A stretch of 58,856 nt of DNA, taken from Bacteroidales bacterium (GTDB taxonomy: Bacteria; Bacteroidota; Bacteroidia; Bacteroidales; JAADJA01). The translations under genes were made by a program, and so were the position numbers. The DNA lies in NCBI GenBank assembly GCA_021740645.1, contig JAIOZL010000030.1:1-58856 (forward strand), in the 5' to 3' direction. A model generated the notes under the pieces. That model was given only the letters and a program-made list of their open reading frames with translations. It had not been told where the DNA came from and searched no databases. Positions 18,293 through 27,489 of this stretch are shown piece by piece (position 1 is the stretch's first letter; every line of letters begins with the position of its first letter).

Positions 18293-20287
18293 TTAATATC
18301 TGCTTTTAACTACTTTTCTAATATAGGAATTTTTACCGCTAGTAACTTCAATAAAATAAATGCCAGGTTCCACTTCAATACCAGCAGAATTTTTACCCTT
18401 CCAAATTGCCTGGCATTTCTCTTCTATTCTTTTGATGCCCAATGAAGTAACGACTTTACCTTCTACATTTAGAATTCGTACAAACATATCATTATCACCT
18501 TCCCCCATTACTTCAATTACTAATTTTTCGGTAAAAGGAATAGGATAAATCATGAGTTTTTCATCCATTGTTGCGGATTGAACAGAAACCGGCAGATTTG
18601 GATTATAAAGGGTTTTACGTAATATCCATTTATCCGGATCGATAACTATGGATGAGACTTCTTCTTCCAGGTCAAAATAAAAAGTTTGGGTTTGTTGGTC
18701 GTTCCAAACAGTTAGCAGGGAATCACCTCCATTGGCAAAATTCACCCGGATTTGCAATGGCATTGTAAATACCGGCCGGTAGTTGTATAGCTCTTCCTGG
18801 GCCTGATATATAACAATAGCAAGGTTATTATTCGAATTTTGTGCAAAATTATAGTAATAAAACGGCCAGTATTCATCGTAGATCCATTGTTCGAAAAAAT
18901 AGGCCAAATCAAGGCCGGAGCTATTTTCCAAAGATGCCTGCAAGTCTTCCGTGCTGGCATTTTTATACATAAATTCAGGATTTTTACTATAATCAAGCAA
19001 AGCGTCAAAAAAAACGTCATCACCCATAAGCCCTCTGAGCATATGCACTGCATAAGCTCCTTTCGAATAAAAGATGGATTGAAAGGTATTAAACGTGTCG
19101 GAAGCATTTTGAAGATATAATGTACCACCGTTCCAAAACTCATTGGTGGCCATATGGTTTTTATATGCTTCAAATCCATTTAAATGTTCATCCCATAAGG
19201 CTTCTGAGTAGGTGGCAAAACCTTCATTTAACCAGCCATGATGCCAATTGGCCAGGGTAATCATATCCCCAAACCACATATGGCCCAGCTCATGGACAGA
19301 AGTCCCAAACCAACCAATTGACAGGTTATTCTGAATAGTATTGGTTTGATTTTCAATCGCGCCATAAAATCCAAGCTCTGTCATCCCGTATTTTTCATTG
19401 GCAAAAGGATAAGGCCCAAACACATCCGAAAAAAACTGGATAACATCTGGAAGCTCCTCTACCCCAGAAGGAATATTGGGCAAACTTTCCTGGAAAACAT
19501 AATAATCAAGTGGAAAGGATTCACCGGAAGTTCCAATAAATTCATCTTCATATAATACATAATTAGATACCGCGGCCATCACATAATAGGTAACAATAGG
19601 ATATCGGTGACGCCATTGAAAGGTTTTTGTATCCCCGTTATCAATAATATTTTCTAATAGGCCATTTGATATGCCCATAACTCCCTGGCCATTGATTACA
19701 GTATCAGGCAGGGTAATATCCATAAACACCGAATCAGGTTTATCCTGTGGCCCATCTTTACAAGGATACCAGTAATGAGCCAGGTAAGGCGTGGAAAGTG
19801 TAGCAATGATAGGTTCATTGTTTCCATGTGTTTCATACCGTAAACCTTTGTATCCTCCTGCCATTACCGGAACTCCATGATAAGTAATAAGAATTTCAAT
19901 TATCTCTCCTTGTGGGTATGCCTGGTCAAGGTTTATAACGATCACATCATTATCCTGGTAGAAACCATCGGCCTGTCCACTTACATTATCAACCGTCAAC
20001 GAACTATTTAAACTAATATTTATCAAATCAAGGTTGTTTTGCAAAGCCTCAAAACGGATAGTGACTTCTCCTTCGATCCAGGGCGAGGGAATACCAATTT
20101 TAATATCGATGTAATAAAATTGAACATCAATGTTGGTATCTCCTTTTATTATACTCCCATATTTAATAAACTCTTTAAAAGTTTGATACTCGTTTTGGTA
20201 ATGGTCTATTAAATTTGATGACTTCTGGCTAAAACCTAAAAAGGCCGGCAGTAAGCATAATAGGATGATAAATTTCTTTTTTAACAT
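18293..20287 (-). CDS. M1-family zinc aminopeptidase with T9SS sorting tail
   Basis: 664 residues. A signal peptide (MLKKKFIILLCLLPAFLGFS) precedes an N-terminal beta saddle and a gluzincin catalytic domain. The substrate-binding motif is GAIEN (near 305-310), a variant of GAMEN. The zinc motif is VHELGHMWFGD (near 330-340) with the third ligand in NEGFATYSE about 20 residues later. The ERAP-like C-terminal helical domain is missing. A T9SS tail follows (LMIYPIPFTEKLVIEV ... VEPGIYFIEVTSG ... RKVVKSRY). It should release N-terminal amino acids from peptides outside the cell or at its surface. The start lies 3 nt after the folP stop, so the two genes are probably co-transcribed. Confidence 0.92.
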   Translation of the reverse strand: MLKKKFIILLCLLPAFLGFSQKSSNLIDHYQNEYQTFKEFIKYGSIIKGDTNIDVQFYYIDIKIGIPSPWIEGEVTIRFEALQNNLDLINISLNSSLTVDNVSGQADGFYQDNDVIVINLDQAYPQGEIIEILITYHGVPVMAGGYKGLRYETHGNNEPIIATLSTPYLAHYWYPCKDGPQDKPDSVFMDITLPDTVINGQGVMGISNGLLENIIDNGDTKTFQWRHRYPIVTYYVMAAVSNYVLYEDEFIGTSGESFPLDYYVFQESLPNIPSGVEELPDVIQFFSDVFGPYPFANEKYGMTELGFYGAIENQTNTIQNNLSIGWFGTSVHELGHMWFGDMITLANWHHGWLNEGFATYSEALWDEHLNGFEAYKNHMATNEFWNGGTLYLQNASDTFNTFQSIFYSKGAYAVHMLRGLMGDDVFFDALLDYSKNPEFMYKNASTEDLQASLENSSGLDLAYFFEQWIYDEYWPFYYYNFAQNSNNNLAIVIYQAQEELYNYRPVFTMPLQIRVNFANGGDSLLTVWNDQQTQTFYFDLEEEVSSIVIDPDKWILRKTLYNPNLPVSVQSATMDEKLMIYPIPFTEKLVIEVMGEGDNDMFVRILNVEGKVVTSLGIKRIEEKCQAIWKGKNSAGIEVEPGIYFIEVTSGKNSYIRKVVKSRY

Positions 20288-20290
20288 TGT

Positions 20291-21136
20291 TTAAACTGAT
20301 TTATAAAATTCAAAAATCTTAATAGCCTCTGCCGCTTCTTTCACATCATGAACCCTCAAAATATTTGCTCCATTTAAAAGAGCCACAGTATTTAAAACGG
20401 TCGTACCATTTAGTGCCTGTTCTGGTTTGGTATGAATTACTTTATTGATCATCGATTTCCGCGAAAATCCCACCAACATTGGAAAACCTAATTCATGGAA
20501 CTCCTCCATACTTTTCAGCAATTCATAATTATGCTTTAATTGCTTGCCAAAACCAAAACCCGGATCAAGTACTATATTATTTTTTACTCCCAGCTTAGCA
20601 AGTTTTTTTATTTGCATTAAAAAAAACGATTTTACCTCAGCTGTAACATTTTCATAATAAGGGTCGAGCTGCATCGTTCGTGGAAGGCCTTTAATATGCA
20701 TAAGAATATAAGGAACCTTAAGCTGGCTGATAAGGGGGAACATTCCCTCATCGAAACTCCCGCCCGATATATCATTAATTATATGAGCACCTGCCTCTAC
20801 TCCCTCTTTTGCTACCCTGCTTCGATAGGTATCAATTGAAAGAATAGCCCCAGGGAAATTTGAACTGATCTTGTTTAATGGTTCTATCAATCTGAGTAAT
20901 TCCATTTCTTCACTGACTTCTTCTGCCCCTGGCCGTGTTGACATACTTCCAATATCAATGATATCAGCTCCTTCATCTACCATTTTCTCAACCTGTTTTA
21001 AATAACTTTTATCCGAATTAAACTTTCCCCCATCATAAAACGAATCATGGCTCAGGTTTAATATGCCCATTACTTTTGGAATGGATAAATCCAATGATTT
21101 AATGCGAAGGCCGAGTGTGAAATTATCTTTTGCCAA
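20291..21136 (-). CDS. folP: Dihydropteroate synthase
   Basis: 281 residues with the TIM-barrel signatures of the folate enzyme that joins 6-hydroxymethyl-dihydropterin diphosphate and p-aminobenzoate. Seen: VMGILNLSHDSFYDGG (start of the barrel; most homologues have N-V/I-T-P-D-S-F), DIIDIGSMSTRPGAEEV, LSIDTYRS, HIINDISGG, LDPGFGFGKQL and PMLVGFSRKSMI. The start is a TTG at 21136-21134: the next in-frame ATG already lies inside the first conserved motif, and upstream there is an in-frame TAG without any ATG in between. The L-S in place of the usual V-T/I-T in the first motif is a small oddity. The gene heads a two-gene unit with the M1 peptidase. Confidence 0.93.
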   Translation of the reverse strand: MAKDNFTLGLRIKSLDLSIPKVMGILNLSHDSFYDGGKFNSDKSYLKQVEKMVDEGADIIDIGSMSTRPGAEEVSEEMELLRLIEPLNKISSNFPGAILSIDTYRSRVAKEGVEAGAHIINDISGGSFDEGMFPLISQLKVPYILMHIKGLPRTMQLDPYYENVTAEVKSFFLMQIKKLAKLGVKNNIVLDPGFGFGKQLKHNYELLKSMEEFHELGFPMLVGFSRKSMINKVIHTKPEQALNGTTVLNTVALLNGANILRVHDVKEAAEAIKIFEFYKSV

Positions 21137-21464
21137 GGTATTCCAAATTACTGTTGACGAAATTACAATATTTGAGTGAATGGAATAGCATTTCTATTCC
21201 TGATAGTATCTAAAAGTATCGTTTAAATTCAATTCTCCTATTGAAAACACATGGATTCCGCAGGTAAGATTGAGGTTGGATCATTATGTTTATCTTAGCT
21301 ACAGAAATACATTAACTGACTTTATTTATTAGTTTCTATCTATTTTCTATTAACTCATTTCAGATACATATTTCTGAAACTTTAAAACAATCGACTCAAT
21401 TTTTGTTTTAATATCTGACATAAACAAAAAGAGGATTGACATTAAACTTGATTGGGGCATAAAA
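21137..21464. promoter_or_regulatory. Divergent control region, folP versus SDR-tspO-phr
   Basis: A 328-nt AT-rich spacer without a gene. It contains two inverted repeats that could be operators: GGAATAG-N5-CTATTCC at 21182-21200, near the folP start, and TTTCAG-N10-CTGAAA at 21358-21379, about 85 nt upstream of the SDR gene. I cannot point to a convincing TTTG/TAnnTTTG pair for either direction. Confidence 0.35.
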
Positions 21465-22880
21465 ATGAAAGTACTTTTAACAGGGGCAACAGGTTATATT
21501 GGTAAACGTTTATTGCCAGTATTAATTGGTAAAGGGCATACAGTGGTTTGCTGTGTAAGGGACAAAAGCAGGTTTAATCCACCTGAATCCTTTCATAAAA
21601 ACATTCAGGTAATTGAAGTAGATCTATTGGATAAATCCAGCTTTATGAACATACCGGATGATATAGATGGGGCTTACTACCTGGTCCATTCTATGTCAAC
21701 ATCAAAGGATTATCAGAAATTAGAACAATTATCTGCCTCCAATTTCAGGGAGGCAATAAATAATACCAAAGCTGTACATGTCATTTATCTAAGCGGCATC
21801 ATTAATGAAGAAGTTTTATCAGAACATTTACAATCCAGAAAAATAGTTGAAGAAGAGCTTTCAAAAGGAAAATACCATTTAACTACATTGAGGGCAGGTA
21901 TTATTATTGGCTCGGGTAGTGCTTCATTTGAAATTATCAGGGACCTGGTGGAGAAATTACCTGTGATGGTAGCTCCAAAGTGGCTGCTTACCCGCTGTCA
22001 ACCGATTGCTATTGCGGATGTAATAAAATTCCTTGATTCTACCTTTCTTAATAAAAAAACCTTTGACCAGAATTATGATATTGGTGGACCGGATATTCTC
22101 ACCTACAAAGAAATGTTGATTGGTTTTGCTAAAGTTCGTGGATTGTCACGAAGGATTTTTACGGTCCCAATCATGACTCCTCGTCTGTCGTCGTATTGGT
22201 TATATTTTATTACTGCAACTTCTTATAAATTAGCTACGGCCCTGGTGGATAGCATGAAAGTAGAAGTTCTATGCCGGGACGACAAAATCAACCAGATTTT
22301 AAACATACACCCCATTACTTACATCGAAGCCCTGAAGCGGTCATTTATTGCGATTCGAGAAAACCATATCATCTCCAGTTGGAAAGACTCCTTAGTGAGT
22401 GGTATTGCTGATTTCAGGCTTTCTGATCTCATTGAAGTCCCGGTGTATGGCTGCCTTATTGAAAAAAGGAGCAAGCCCTTTAAGAGCAGGGAGCAGAGTA
22501 TCCAGCATATTTGGGGAATTGGCGGTGAGTCAGGCTGGTATTATGCAAACTGGTTATGGAAATTAAGAGGGCATCTGGATAAAATGATCGGTGGAGTAGG
22601 ATTAAGAAGAGGAAGAACAAACCCTTTTAGTTTAGCGGCAGGAGACGCCGTTAATTTTTGGAGAGTGCTATACACAGATAAAGATGAAGGCCGTTTACTA
22701 CTTTTTGCAGAAATGAAGTTGCCTGGGGAAGCCTGGCTTGAATTTTTGGTTACTGAAAAAGAGGTGATACAAACAGCCACATTCCGGCCAAAAGGAATTC
22801 TGGGCCGGCTTTACTGGTACATGGTCTACCCATTACATGCATTGATCTTTGGTGGATTATTAAAAAGGCTCACACATTAA
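21465..22880 (+). CDS. NAD(P)-binding SDR/DUF2867 oxidoreductase-like protein
   Basis: 471 residues. The N-terminus carries the Rossmann motif GATGYIGKRLLP (about 7-18) of atypical short-chain dehydrogenases, with AYYLVHSM near 70, and the NAD(P)-binding part runs to about 300. The C-terminal part (about 340-470) matches DUF2867: GGESGWYYANWLWKLRG, MIGGVGLRRGR, DAVNFWRV, LFAEMKLPGEAWLEF, and the end MVYPLHALIFGGLL. This fusion occurs in many bacteria next to photolyase, TspO or carotenoid genes; its substrate is unknown. Here it is the first gene of a unit with TspO (10 nt gap) and photolyase. Confidence 0.85.
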   Translation: MKVLLTGATGYIGKRLLPVLIGKGHTVVCCVRDKSRFNPPESFHKNIQVIEVDLLDKSSFMNIPDDIDGAYYLVHSMSTSKDYQKLEQLSASNFREAINNTKAVHVIYLSGIINEEVLSEHLQSRKIVEEELSKGKYHLTTLRAGIIIGSGSASFEIIRDLVEKLPVMVAPKWLLTRCQPIAIADVIKFLDSTFLNKKTFDQNYDIGGPDILTYKEMLIGFAKVRGLSRRIFTVPIMTPRLSSYWLYFITATSYKLATALVDSMKVEVLCRDDKINQILNIHPITYIEALKRSFIAIRENHIISSWKDSLVSGIADFRLSDLIEVPVYGCLIEKRSKPFKSREQSIQHIWGIGGESGWYYANWLWKLRGHLDKMIGGVGLRRGRTNPFSLAAGDAVNFWRVLYTDKDEGRLLLFAEMKLPGEAWLEFLVTEKEVIQTATFRPKGILGRLYWYMVYPLHALIFGGLLKRLTH

Positions 22881-22890
22881 AAATTAAACA

Positions 22891-23349
22891 ATGGTAATAA
22901 GAGTAATTATTTTTCTCGTTTTAAATTTCGGAGCCCTGGGGATTGGTGGTTTTTTGATGGATAAAGGACCCTCATCAGAATGGTATCAAAACCTTACGCA
23001 GGCACCCTGGACACCCCCGGGTTGGGTTTTCGGCGCAGCATGGACGACCATAATGCTATGTTTCTCGTTTTATATGGCATTCGCCTGGAAATCGGTAGAG
23101 CAAAAAAATACACTTATTTTATTGTTCTCGGTTCAATGGATTTTAAACATAGCTTGGAACCCGATTTTTTTCAAATACCATCAGGTGCTGCCCGGCCTGT
23201 TAACTATTGTTTTACTTACTTTTTTGGTAGGCTACATCATGATTACTTATTGGCCAGTGCTGAAAATGCGCAACCTTTTAATTTTGCCATATTTTCTTTG
23301 GTTGCTGGTCGCCTGCTCCTTAAATGCTTATATTTTCCTGAAAAACTAG
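22891..23349 (+). CDS. tspO: TspO/MBR family tryptophan-rich sensory protein
   Basis: 152 residues, five predicted membrane helices and the family signatures WYQNLTQAPWTPPGWVFG (loop 1) and WNPIFFKYH (helix 3 region), ending in LLVACSLNAYIFL. TspO binds tetrapyrroles and in bacteria is linked to oxygen, light and porphyrin-stress responses. It sits 10 nt after the SDR-DUF2867 gene and 6 nt before the photolyase, so the three are very probably one transcript. This fits a photo-oxidative stress role (inference from context). Confidence 0.93.
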   Translation: MVIRVIIFLVLNFGALGIGGFLMDKGPSSEWYQNLTQAPWTPPGWVFGAAWTTIMLCFSFYMAFAWKSVEQKNTLILLFSVQWILNIAWNPIFFKYHQVLPGLLTIVLLTFLVGYIMITYWPVLKMRNLLILPYFLWLLVACSLNAYIFLKN

Positions 23350-23355
23350 CTGGTT

Positions 23356-24639
23356 ATGAAGAGGGTATTTTGGTTCAGAAGAGATTTACGTCTTGAGGAT
23401 AATACGGGATTAATAAGTGCATTAGAAGGAAAATTTCCGGTTTTGCCAATATTTATATTTGATGAAAATATTCTTGCCGAATTACCTAAGGATGATGCCC
23501 GGGTTAACTTCATTTATGATTCACTTAAAGAGGTGAATATTAGACTAAAGGCAAAAGGAACTTCAATTTTAGTATTTAAAGGGGACCCCTTTAAAATATG
23601 GGAACAAATAATCAGGCAACATTCGATTTCAAGTGTATTTTTCAACAAGGATTATGAGCCCTATGCTGTTAAGCGAGACGAGAAAATTACTGAATTTCTT
23701 ACCAAACAGAATATTGAGGTTAATACATTCAAAGACCAGGTAATTTTTGAAAAAAACGAAGTCGAAAAAAATGACGGTTCTCCTTACACCGTTTTTACAG
23801 CTTATAAAAACAAATGGATTGAGAAATATGAAGCGTTAAAAAAAAACAATTTAAAGCAGGCAAATTGGCAGAAATTTCATCCCAGCTCATTTGACTTCCC
23901 CAATCTGAAGGATTTAGGTTTTATTCAATCAAAGATCAGGGTTAAGCCTTACAATTTATCAGTACTTAATGATTATACCTCATTACGAAACTTGCCGGGG
24001 GTTGATAAAACCTCCTATTTAAGTCCGCATTTACGCTTTGGGACAGTAAGTATTCGTGAAATTATAAGAAATTTGGGCAATAATCATGAAGTGTTTAAGA
24101 GTGAATTGATCTGGCGGGAATTTTTTATGCAGATCCTTTATCATTTTCCAAAGGTTATCAATCAGAACTTCAGATCAAAATACAACGATGTTCAATGGAG
24201 GAATAACGAAGAGGAATTTGAGCTATGGTGCGGGGGCAAAACCGGGTACCCTTTGGTAGACGCAGGAATGCGACAGCTTAATGAAACAGGGTATATGCAT
24301 AACAGAGTAAGGATGGTAACTGCTGGTTTTTTGTGCAAACATCTTTTGATTGACTGGAGGTGGGGTGAAGCATATTTTGCCAGAAAACTCCTGGATTACG
24401 AGCTTTCATCCAACAATGGAAACTGGCAATGGGCAGCTGGAACAGGTTGCGATGCAGCCCCATATTTCAGGATTTTTAATCCCACTGAACAGCTAAAAAA
24501 ATTTGATCCCGATTTAATTTACGTCAAAAGATGGGTGCCTGAATATGGAACCACCAAATATCCGAAACCCATGGCAGAACATTCGTATGCCAGAAATCGG
24601 GCATTGAAAGTTTATAAAATAGGGATGGAAGCGAAATAA
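23356..24639 (+). CDS. phrB: Deoxyribodipyrimidine photolyase (CPD class I type)
   Basis: 427 residues. The N-terminal alpha/beta antenna domain (FWFRRDLRLEDNTGL at 5-19) is followed by a helical FAD domain with the usual signatures: SPHLRFGTVSIRE, LIWREFFMQIL, GKTGYPLVDAGMRQLNETGY, MHNRVRMVTAGFLCKHLLID, WRWGEAYFARKLLDYE, SNNGNWQWAAGTG and APYFRIFNP. The length is slightly short compared with the E. coli enzyme (472). It repairs cyclobutane pyrimidine dimers with blue light; a cryptochrome-like sensory role cannot be excluded from sequence alone. Last gene of the SDR-tspO-phr unit. Confidence 0.95.
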   Translation: MKRVFWFRRDLRLEDNTGLISALEGKFPVLPIFIFDENILAELPKDDARVNFIYDSLKEVNIRLKAKGTSILVFKGDPFKIWEQIIRQHSISSVFFNKDYEPYAVKRDEKITEFLTKQNIEVNTFKDQVIFEKNEVEKNDGSPYTVFTAYKNKWIEKYEALKKNNLKQANWQKFHPSSFDFPNLKDLGFIQSKIRVKPYNLSVLNDYTSLRNLPGVDKTSYLSPHLRFGTVSIREIIRNLGNNHEVFKSELIWREFFMQILYHFPKVINQNFRSKYNDVQWRNNEEEFELWCGGKTGYPLVDAGMRQLNETGYMHNRVRMVTAGFLCKHLLIDWRWGEAYFARKLLDYELSSNNGNWQWAAGTGCDAAPYFRIFNPTEQLKKFDPDLIYVKRWVPEYGTTKYPKPMAEHSYARNRALKVYKIGMEAK

Positions 24640-24759
24640 AATAAGGCATAAAAGCTTAAAGCTTCCTGGCACATCTGATTCCCTTAACAATTATTTACAA
24701 ATTCATAAGAATTATAAAGCATTTTAAAAGTATTTTTGTCGGTAAAGAACGATTATAAC

Positions 24760-25305
24760 ATGTCGGATACCAACAAACAATACGACCAGGTGATTACTGA
24801 ATGTAAAATTGTTTTCCTGAATAAAATGAAGGACTACGGCAGTGCATGGCGTATTCTCCGCACGTCTTCCTTAACCGATCAAATTTATATTAAAGCCAAC
24901 CGCATAAGGAGCATTACTGAGAAAGGTTCAGCCAAAGTAGATGAAGGGATCAAACCTGAATTCATTGGTATTATTAATTATTCCGTCATGGCTTTGATCC
25001 AGCTTGAGCTGGGCATTAGTGAAGATGTGAATATGAATCCTGAGGAGGCCAGAAATTTATATGACAAATATTTCGGGTTGGCTAAATCTCTGATGATGGA
25101 TAAAAACCATGATTACGGAGAAGCATGGCGAAATATGCGGATCAGTTCACTTAATGATATTATCCTTATGAAACTTTTACGGGTAAAACAAATTGAGGAC
25201 AACGAAGGAAAAACGTTTGTTTCGGAGGGCCTGGACGCAAATTATTTTGACATTATCAACTACGCTGTTTTTGCCCTGATCAAGCTTATCGAAAACGAAT
25301 CCTAG
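24760..25305 (+). CDS. DUF1599 domain protein (two internal copies)
   Basis: I chose the ATG at 24760 (181 residues) over a TTG eight codons upstream. The protein is a tandem duplication: NKMKDYGSAWRILRTSSLTD (about 22-41) and DKNHDYGEAWRNMRISSLND (about 117-136) occupy equal places, each followed by an I...K..RI/V stretch and a GIINYSVMALIQLE or DIINYAVFALIKLI helix. This is the DUF1599 family of Bacteroidota, of unknown function. The conserved DYG.AWR and the helical pattern recall all-alpha nucleotide-binding folds, but that is only a suggestion. The gene starts the run that leads to tpiA. Confidence 0.85.
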   Translation: MSDTNKQYDQVITECKIVFLNKMKDYGSAWRILRTSSLTDQIYIKANRIRSITEKGSAKVDEGIKPEFIGIINYSVMALIQLELGISEDVNMNPEEARNLYDKYFGLAKSLMMDKNHDYGEAWRNMRISSLNDIILMKLLRVKQIEDNEGKTFVSEGLDANYFDIINYAVFALIKLIENES

Positions 25306-25320
25306 CATCTCCTGAATTTC

Positions 25321-26568
25321 ATGATTAAATTGTTACAAAATAGAGCAAGCGGTTGGATATTATTTTTGATAACCTTATTTACCGGCTACCTTGTGGCAGT
25401 TATTGAGGACTTCTCATCCCTGTTTTTAGTTCTTCTTATCGCAATTAACATAATGGTGATCCTTTCAAAGCAGGCATTCAACCCTTTAGTAGTTACTCTG
25501 GCGAGGACAATAATCGGGCTTATTTTTATTTTTTCAGGCTTTGTAAAAGGTGTCGACCCGGTGGGTACACAATACCGTATCGAAGATTACTTTATTGCTT
25601 TTGGCACCCAATGGGCTAATCCAGCAGCTTCATTTTTAAGTATCATTTTAAATGCCTGGGAATTTGCGCTGGGAGCATTGTTTCTTTTTAATATCAGGAT
25701 AAAACTTACTTCGTGGCTGGTTTTACTTACCATGGCATTTTTCACATTTGTCACCATCAACGACGCTATGAATAACCCGGTGCCTGATTGTGGCTGTTTT
25801 GGCGATGCCCTTTTGATCTCGAACTGGCAGACCTTCTACAAAAATCTCGTGATCAATGCCCTTTTGTTTATTGTGTTTTTTAATCGGAATAAGGTTATCA
25901 AATGGTTTCTGCCGAAAATTGAAATCAGTATTAGTCTGTTTATTATCGTGGGCTTTATAGCTTTTGAAGTATATAATATTCGTCATCTTCCTTTACTGGA
26001 TTTCAGAAACTGGAAAGTGGGGAACAAGATGGTACATGAAAACCCTTTGCCCGAAGAATATTATCTTACCTTTCAAAATAAAATTACCGGGGAAACCAAA
26101 GAATATCTTTCACCGGATTACCCCTACAATGATTCGGTATGGGCAGCTAACTGGGAATTTGTAAGTCAACGGGTAGTCGATCCCAATCCCCCGCTTTATG
26201 ACTTAAATATTATTGATTCAGATGGATATGATCAAACAGCTTCCATTATTGAAAATCCTTCTGATCAGTATTTAATGATCGCAGAGGACCTTGATAAAAC
26301 CAGGCTGCATGACATGGGAAAGATCAGAAATTTTATTACGGCGTGCAATGAACGGGGAGTTTCCTTCGTAATTATAACCAGCAGTCTGCCAGAAACGGCA
26401 AATTTATTTTTATCGGAAAACAAGCTGGAGACCGAAATTTATTATGCAGATGATATTGCCCTCAAGGCCATGATCAGATCCAATCCGGGTTTAGTACTTT
26501 TAAAAGATGCTGTGGTAGTAAACAAATGGCACTACAACGATTGGCCTGAAATTGATACACTTCCTTAA
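25321..26568 (+). CDS. BT_3928-family membrane protein (DoxX/MauE-like plus C-terminal domain)
   Basis: 415 residues. The N-terminal half has about seven or eight hydrophobic helices. These include the MauE/DoxX-like core (ARTIIGLIFIFSGFVKGVDP, YFIAFGTQWANPAASF, WEFALGALFLF) and a conserved Cys pair in PVPDCGCFGDAL, the motif used by methylamine-utilisation/VKOR-like membrane partners of thioredoxins. The C-terminal part (about 290-415) is soluble with a thioredoxin-like layout (QYLMIAEDLDKTR, VSFVIITSSLPETA, PGLVLLKDAVVV) but without a CxxC. A role in electron transfer or a redox partner is possible; no function is proven. It starts 15 nt after the DUF1599 gene. Confidence 0.82.
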   Translation: MIKLLQNRASGWILFLITLFTGYLVAVIEDFSSLFLVLLIAINIMVILSKQAFNPLVVTLARTIIGLIFIFSGFVKGVDPVGTQYRIEDYFIAFGTQWANPAASFLSIILNAWEFALGALFLFNIRIKLTSWLVLLTMAFFTFVTINDAMNNPVPDCGCFGDALLISNWQTFYKNLVINALLFIVFFNRNKVIKWFLPKIEISISLFIIVGFIAFEVYNIRHLPLLDFRNWKVGNKMVHENPLPEEYYLTFQNKITGETKEYLSPDYPYNDSVWAANWEFVSQRVVDPNPPLYDLNIIDSDGYDQTASIIENPSDQYLMIAEDLDKTRLHDMGKIRNFITACNERGVSFVIITSSLPETANLFLSENKLETEIYYADDIALKAMIRSNPGLVLLKDAVVVNKWHYNDWPEIDTLP

Positions 26569-26632
26569 CGCGTGGGTCAATTACTCATTCGTTGTTCTGT
26601 TGATAAATCCCTTTAAAAAAACTACATCCATA

Positions 26633-26665
26633 TTTCACTTAGCGTATGCTTTACCCCTACTTTTG
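26633..26665 (+). promoter_or_regulatory. Predicted promoter for the tpiA-prmA-plsY run
   Basis: TACTTTTG at 26658-26665 matches TAnnTTTG. TTTC at 26633-26636 stands 21 nt upstream where TTTG is expected. A start site near 26672 would give a leader of about 30 nt before tpiA. Confidence 0.45.
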
Positions 26666-26702
26666 AAGGATAGAAATTATTCACCATTTAACATATAAAA
26701 TA

Positions 26703-27461
26703 ATGAGAACAAACATCGTAGCAGGCAATTGGAAAATGAACACAACTTTTGAGGAAGCCGATAACCTTATATATGAAATTATTGAGTTTTTGAAGAACAA
26801 TCCACAGAAAAACACAGAAGTAATAATTTGCCCTCCCGCAGTTTACCTGGAGCTTGCCAGTGACCAGGCCCAGGAATCACCTTTGTATGTAGGAGCACAG
26901 AACATGAGTAATCATGAATCAGGGGCCTATACGGGCGAAATTTCAGCTTTGATGCTGGAGTCAATGGATATTGAGTACTGCATTATTGGCCATTCAGAAA
27001 GAAGGAAATATTTTAATGAATCTCATCAATTGCTTGCCGAAAAAGTAAATATGGCACTCAAACATCAAATTGCTCCAATTTTCTGTTGCGGAGAAGTTTT
27101 GCCGGAGCGTGAAGCCGGTTCTCATTTTGAAGTCGTTAAAAAACAATTGGAAGAATCTGTATTTCATTTAAGTGCTTCAGATTTTGGCAATGTAGTTATA
27201 GCTTATGAACCCGTATGGGCTATCGGCACAGGAGTTACCGCAAGTCCGGACCAGGCGCAGGAAATGCATGCCTACATCAGGGGTCTGATCAAAGAGAAAT
27301 ATTCAGAGGAAATGGCAAAAAACACAACCATCCTTTACGGTGGAAGCTGTAATGCAGAAAATGCCAGGGAATTGTTTGCCAATCCAGATGTAGATGGTGG
27401 ACTTATTGGAGGGGCGTCCTTAAAGGTTAAGGACTTTACAAAGATCATTTCCTCATTTTAA
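26703..27461 (+). CDS. tpiA: Triose-phosphate isomerase
   Basis: 252 residues, the normal length. All catalytic landmarks of the glycolytic isomerase (dihydroxyacetone phosphate to glyceraldehyde 3-phosphate) are present: the N/K pair in VAGNWKMN (Lys near 13), His in IIGHSERR (near 97), Glu in YEPVWAIGTGVTAS (near 169, with the flexible loop), YGGSCNAENA and the phosphate-binding GGLIGGASL near the end. Cytoplasmic. First gene after a predicted promoter; prmA follows after 28 nt. Confidence 0.97.
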   Translation: MRTNIVAGNWKMNTTFEEADNLIYEIIEFLKNNPQKNTEVIICPPAVYLELASDQAQESPLYVGAQNMSNHESGAYTGEISALMLESMDIEYCIIGHSERRKYFNESHQLLAEKVNMALKHQIAPIFCCGEVLPEREAGSHFEVVKKQLEESVFHLSASDFGNVVIAYEPVWAIGTGVTASPDQAQEMHAYIRGLIKEKYSEEMAKNTTILYGGSCNAENARELFANPDVDGGLIGGASLKVKDFTKIISSF

Positions 27462-27489
27462 ATTTAAAGAAGGTTATAAAACCTCAAAA

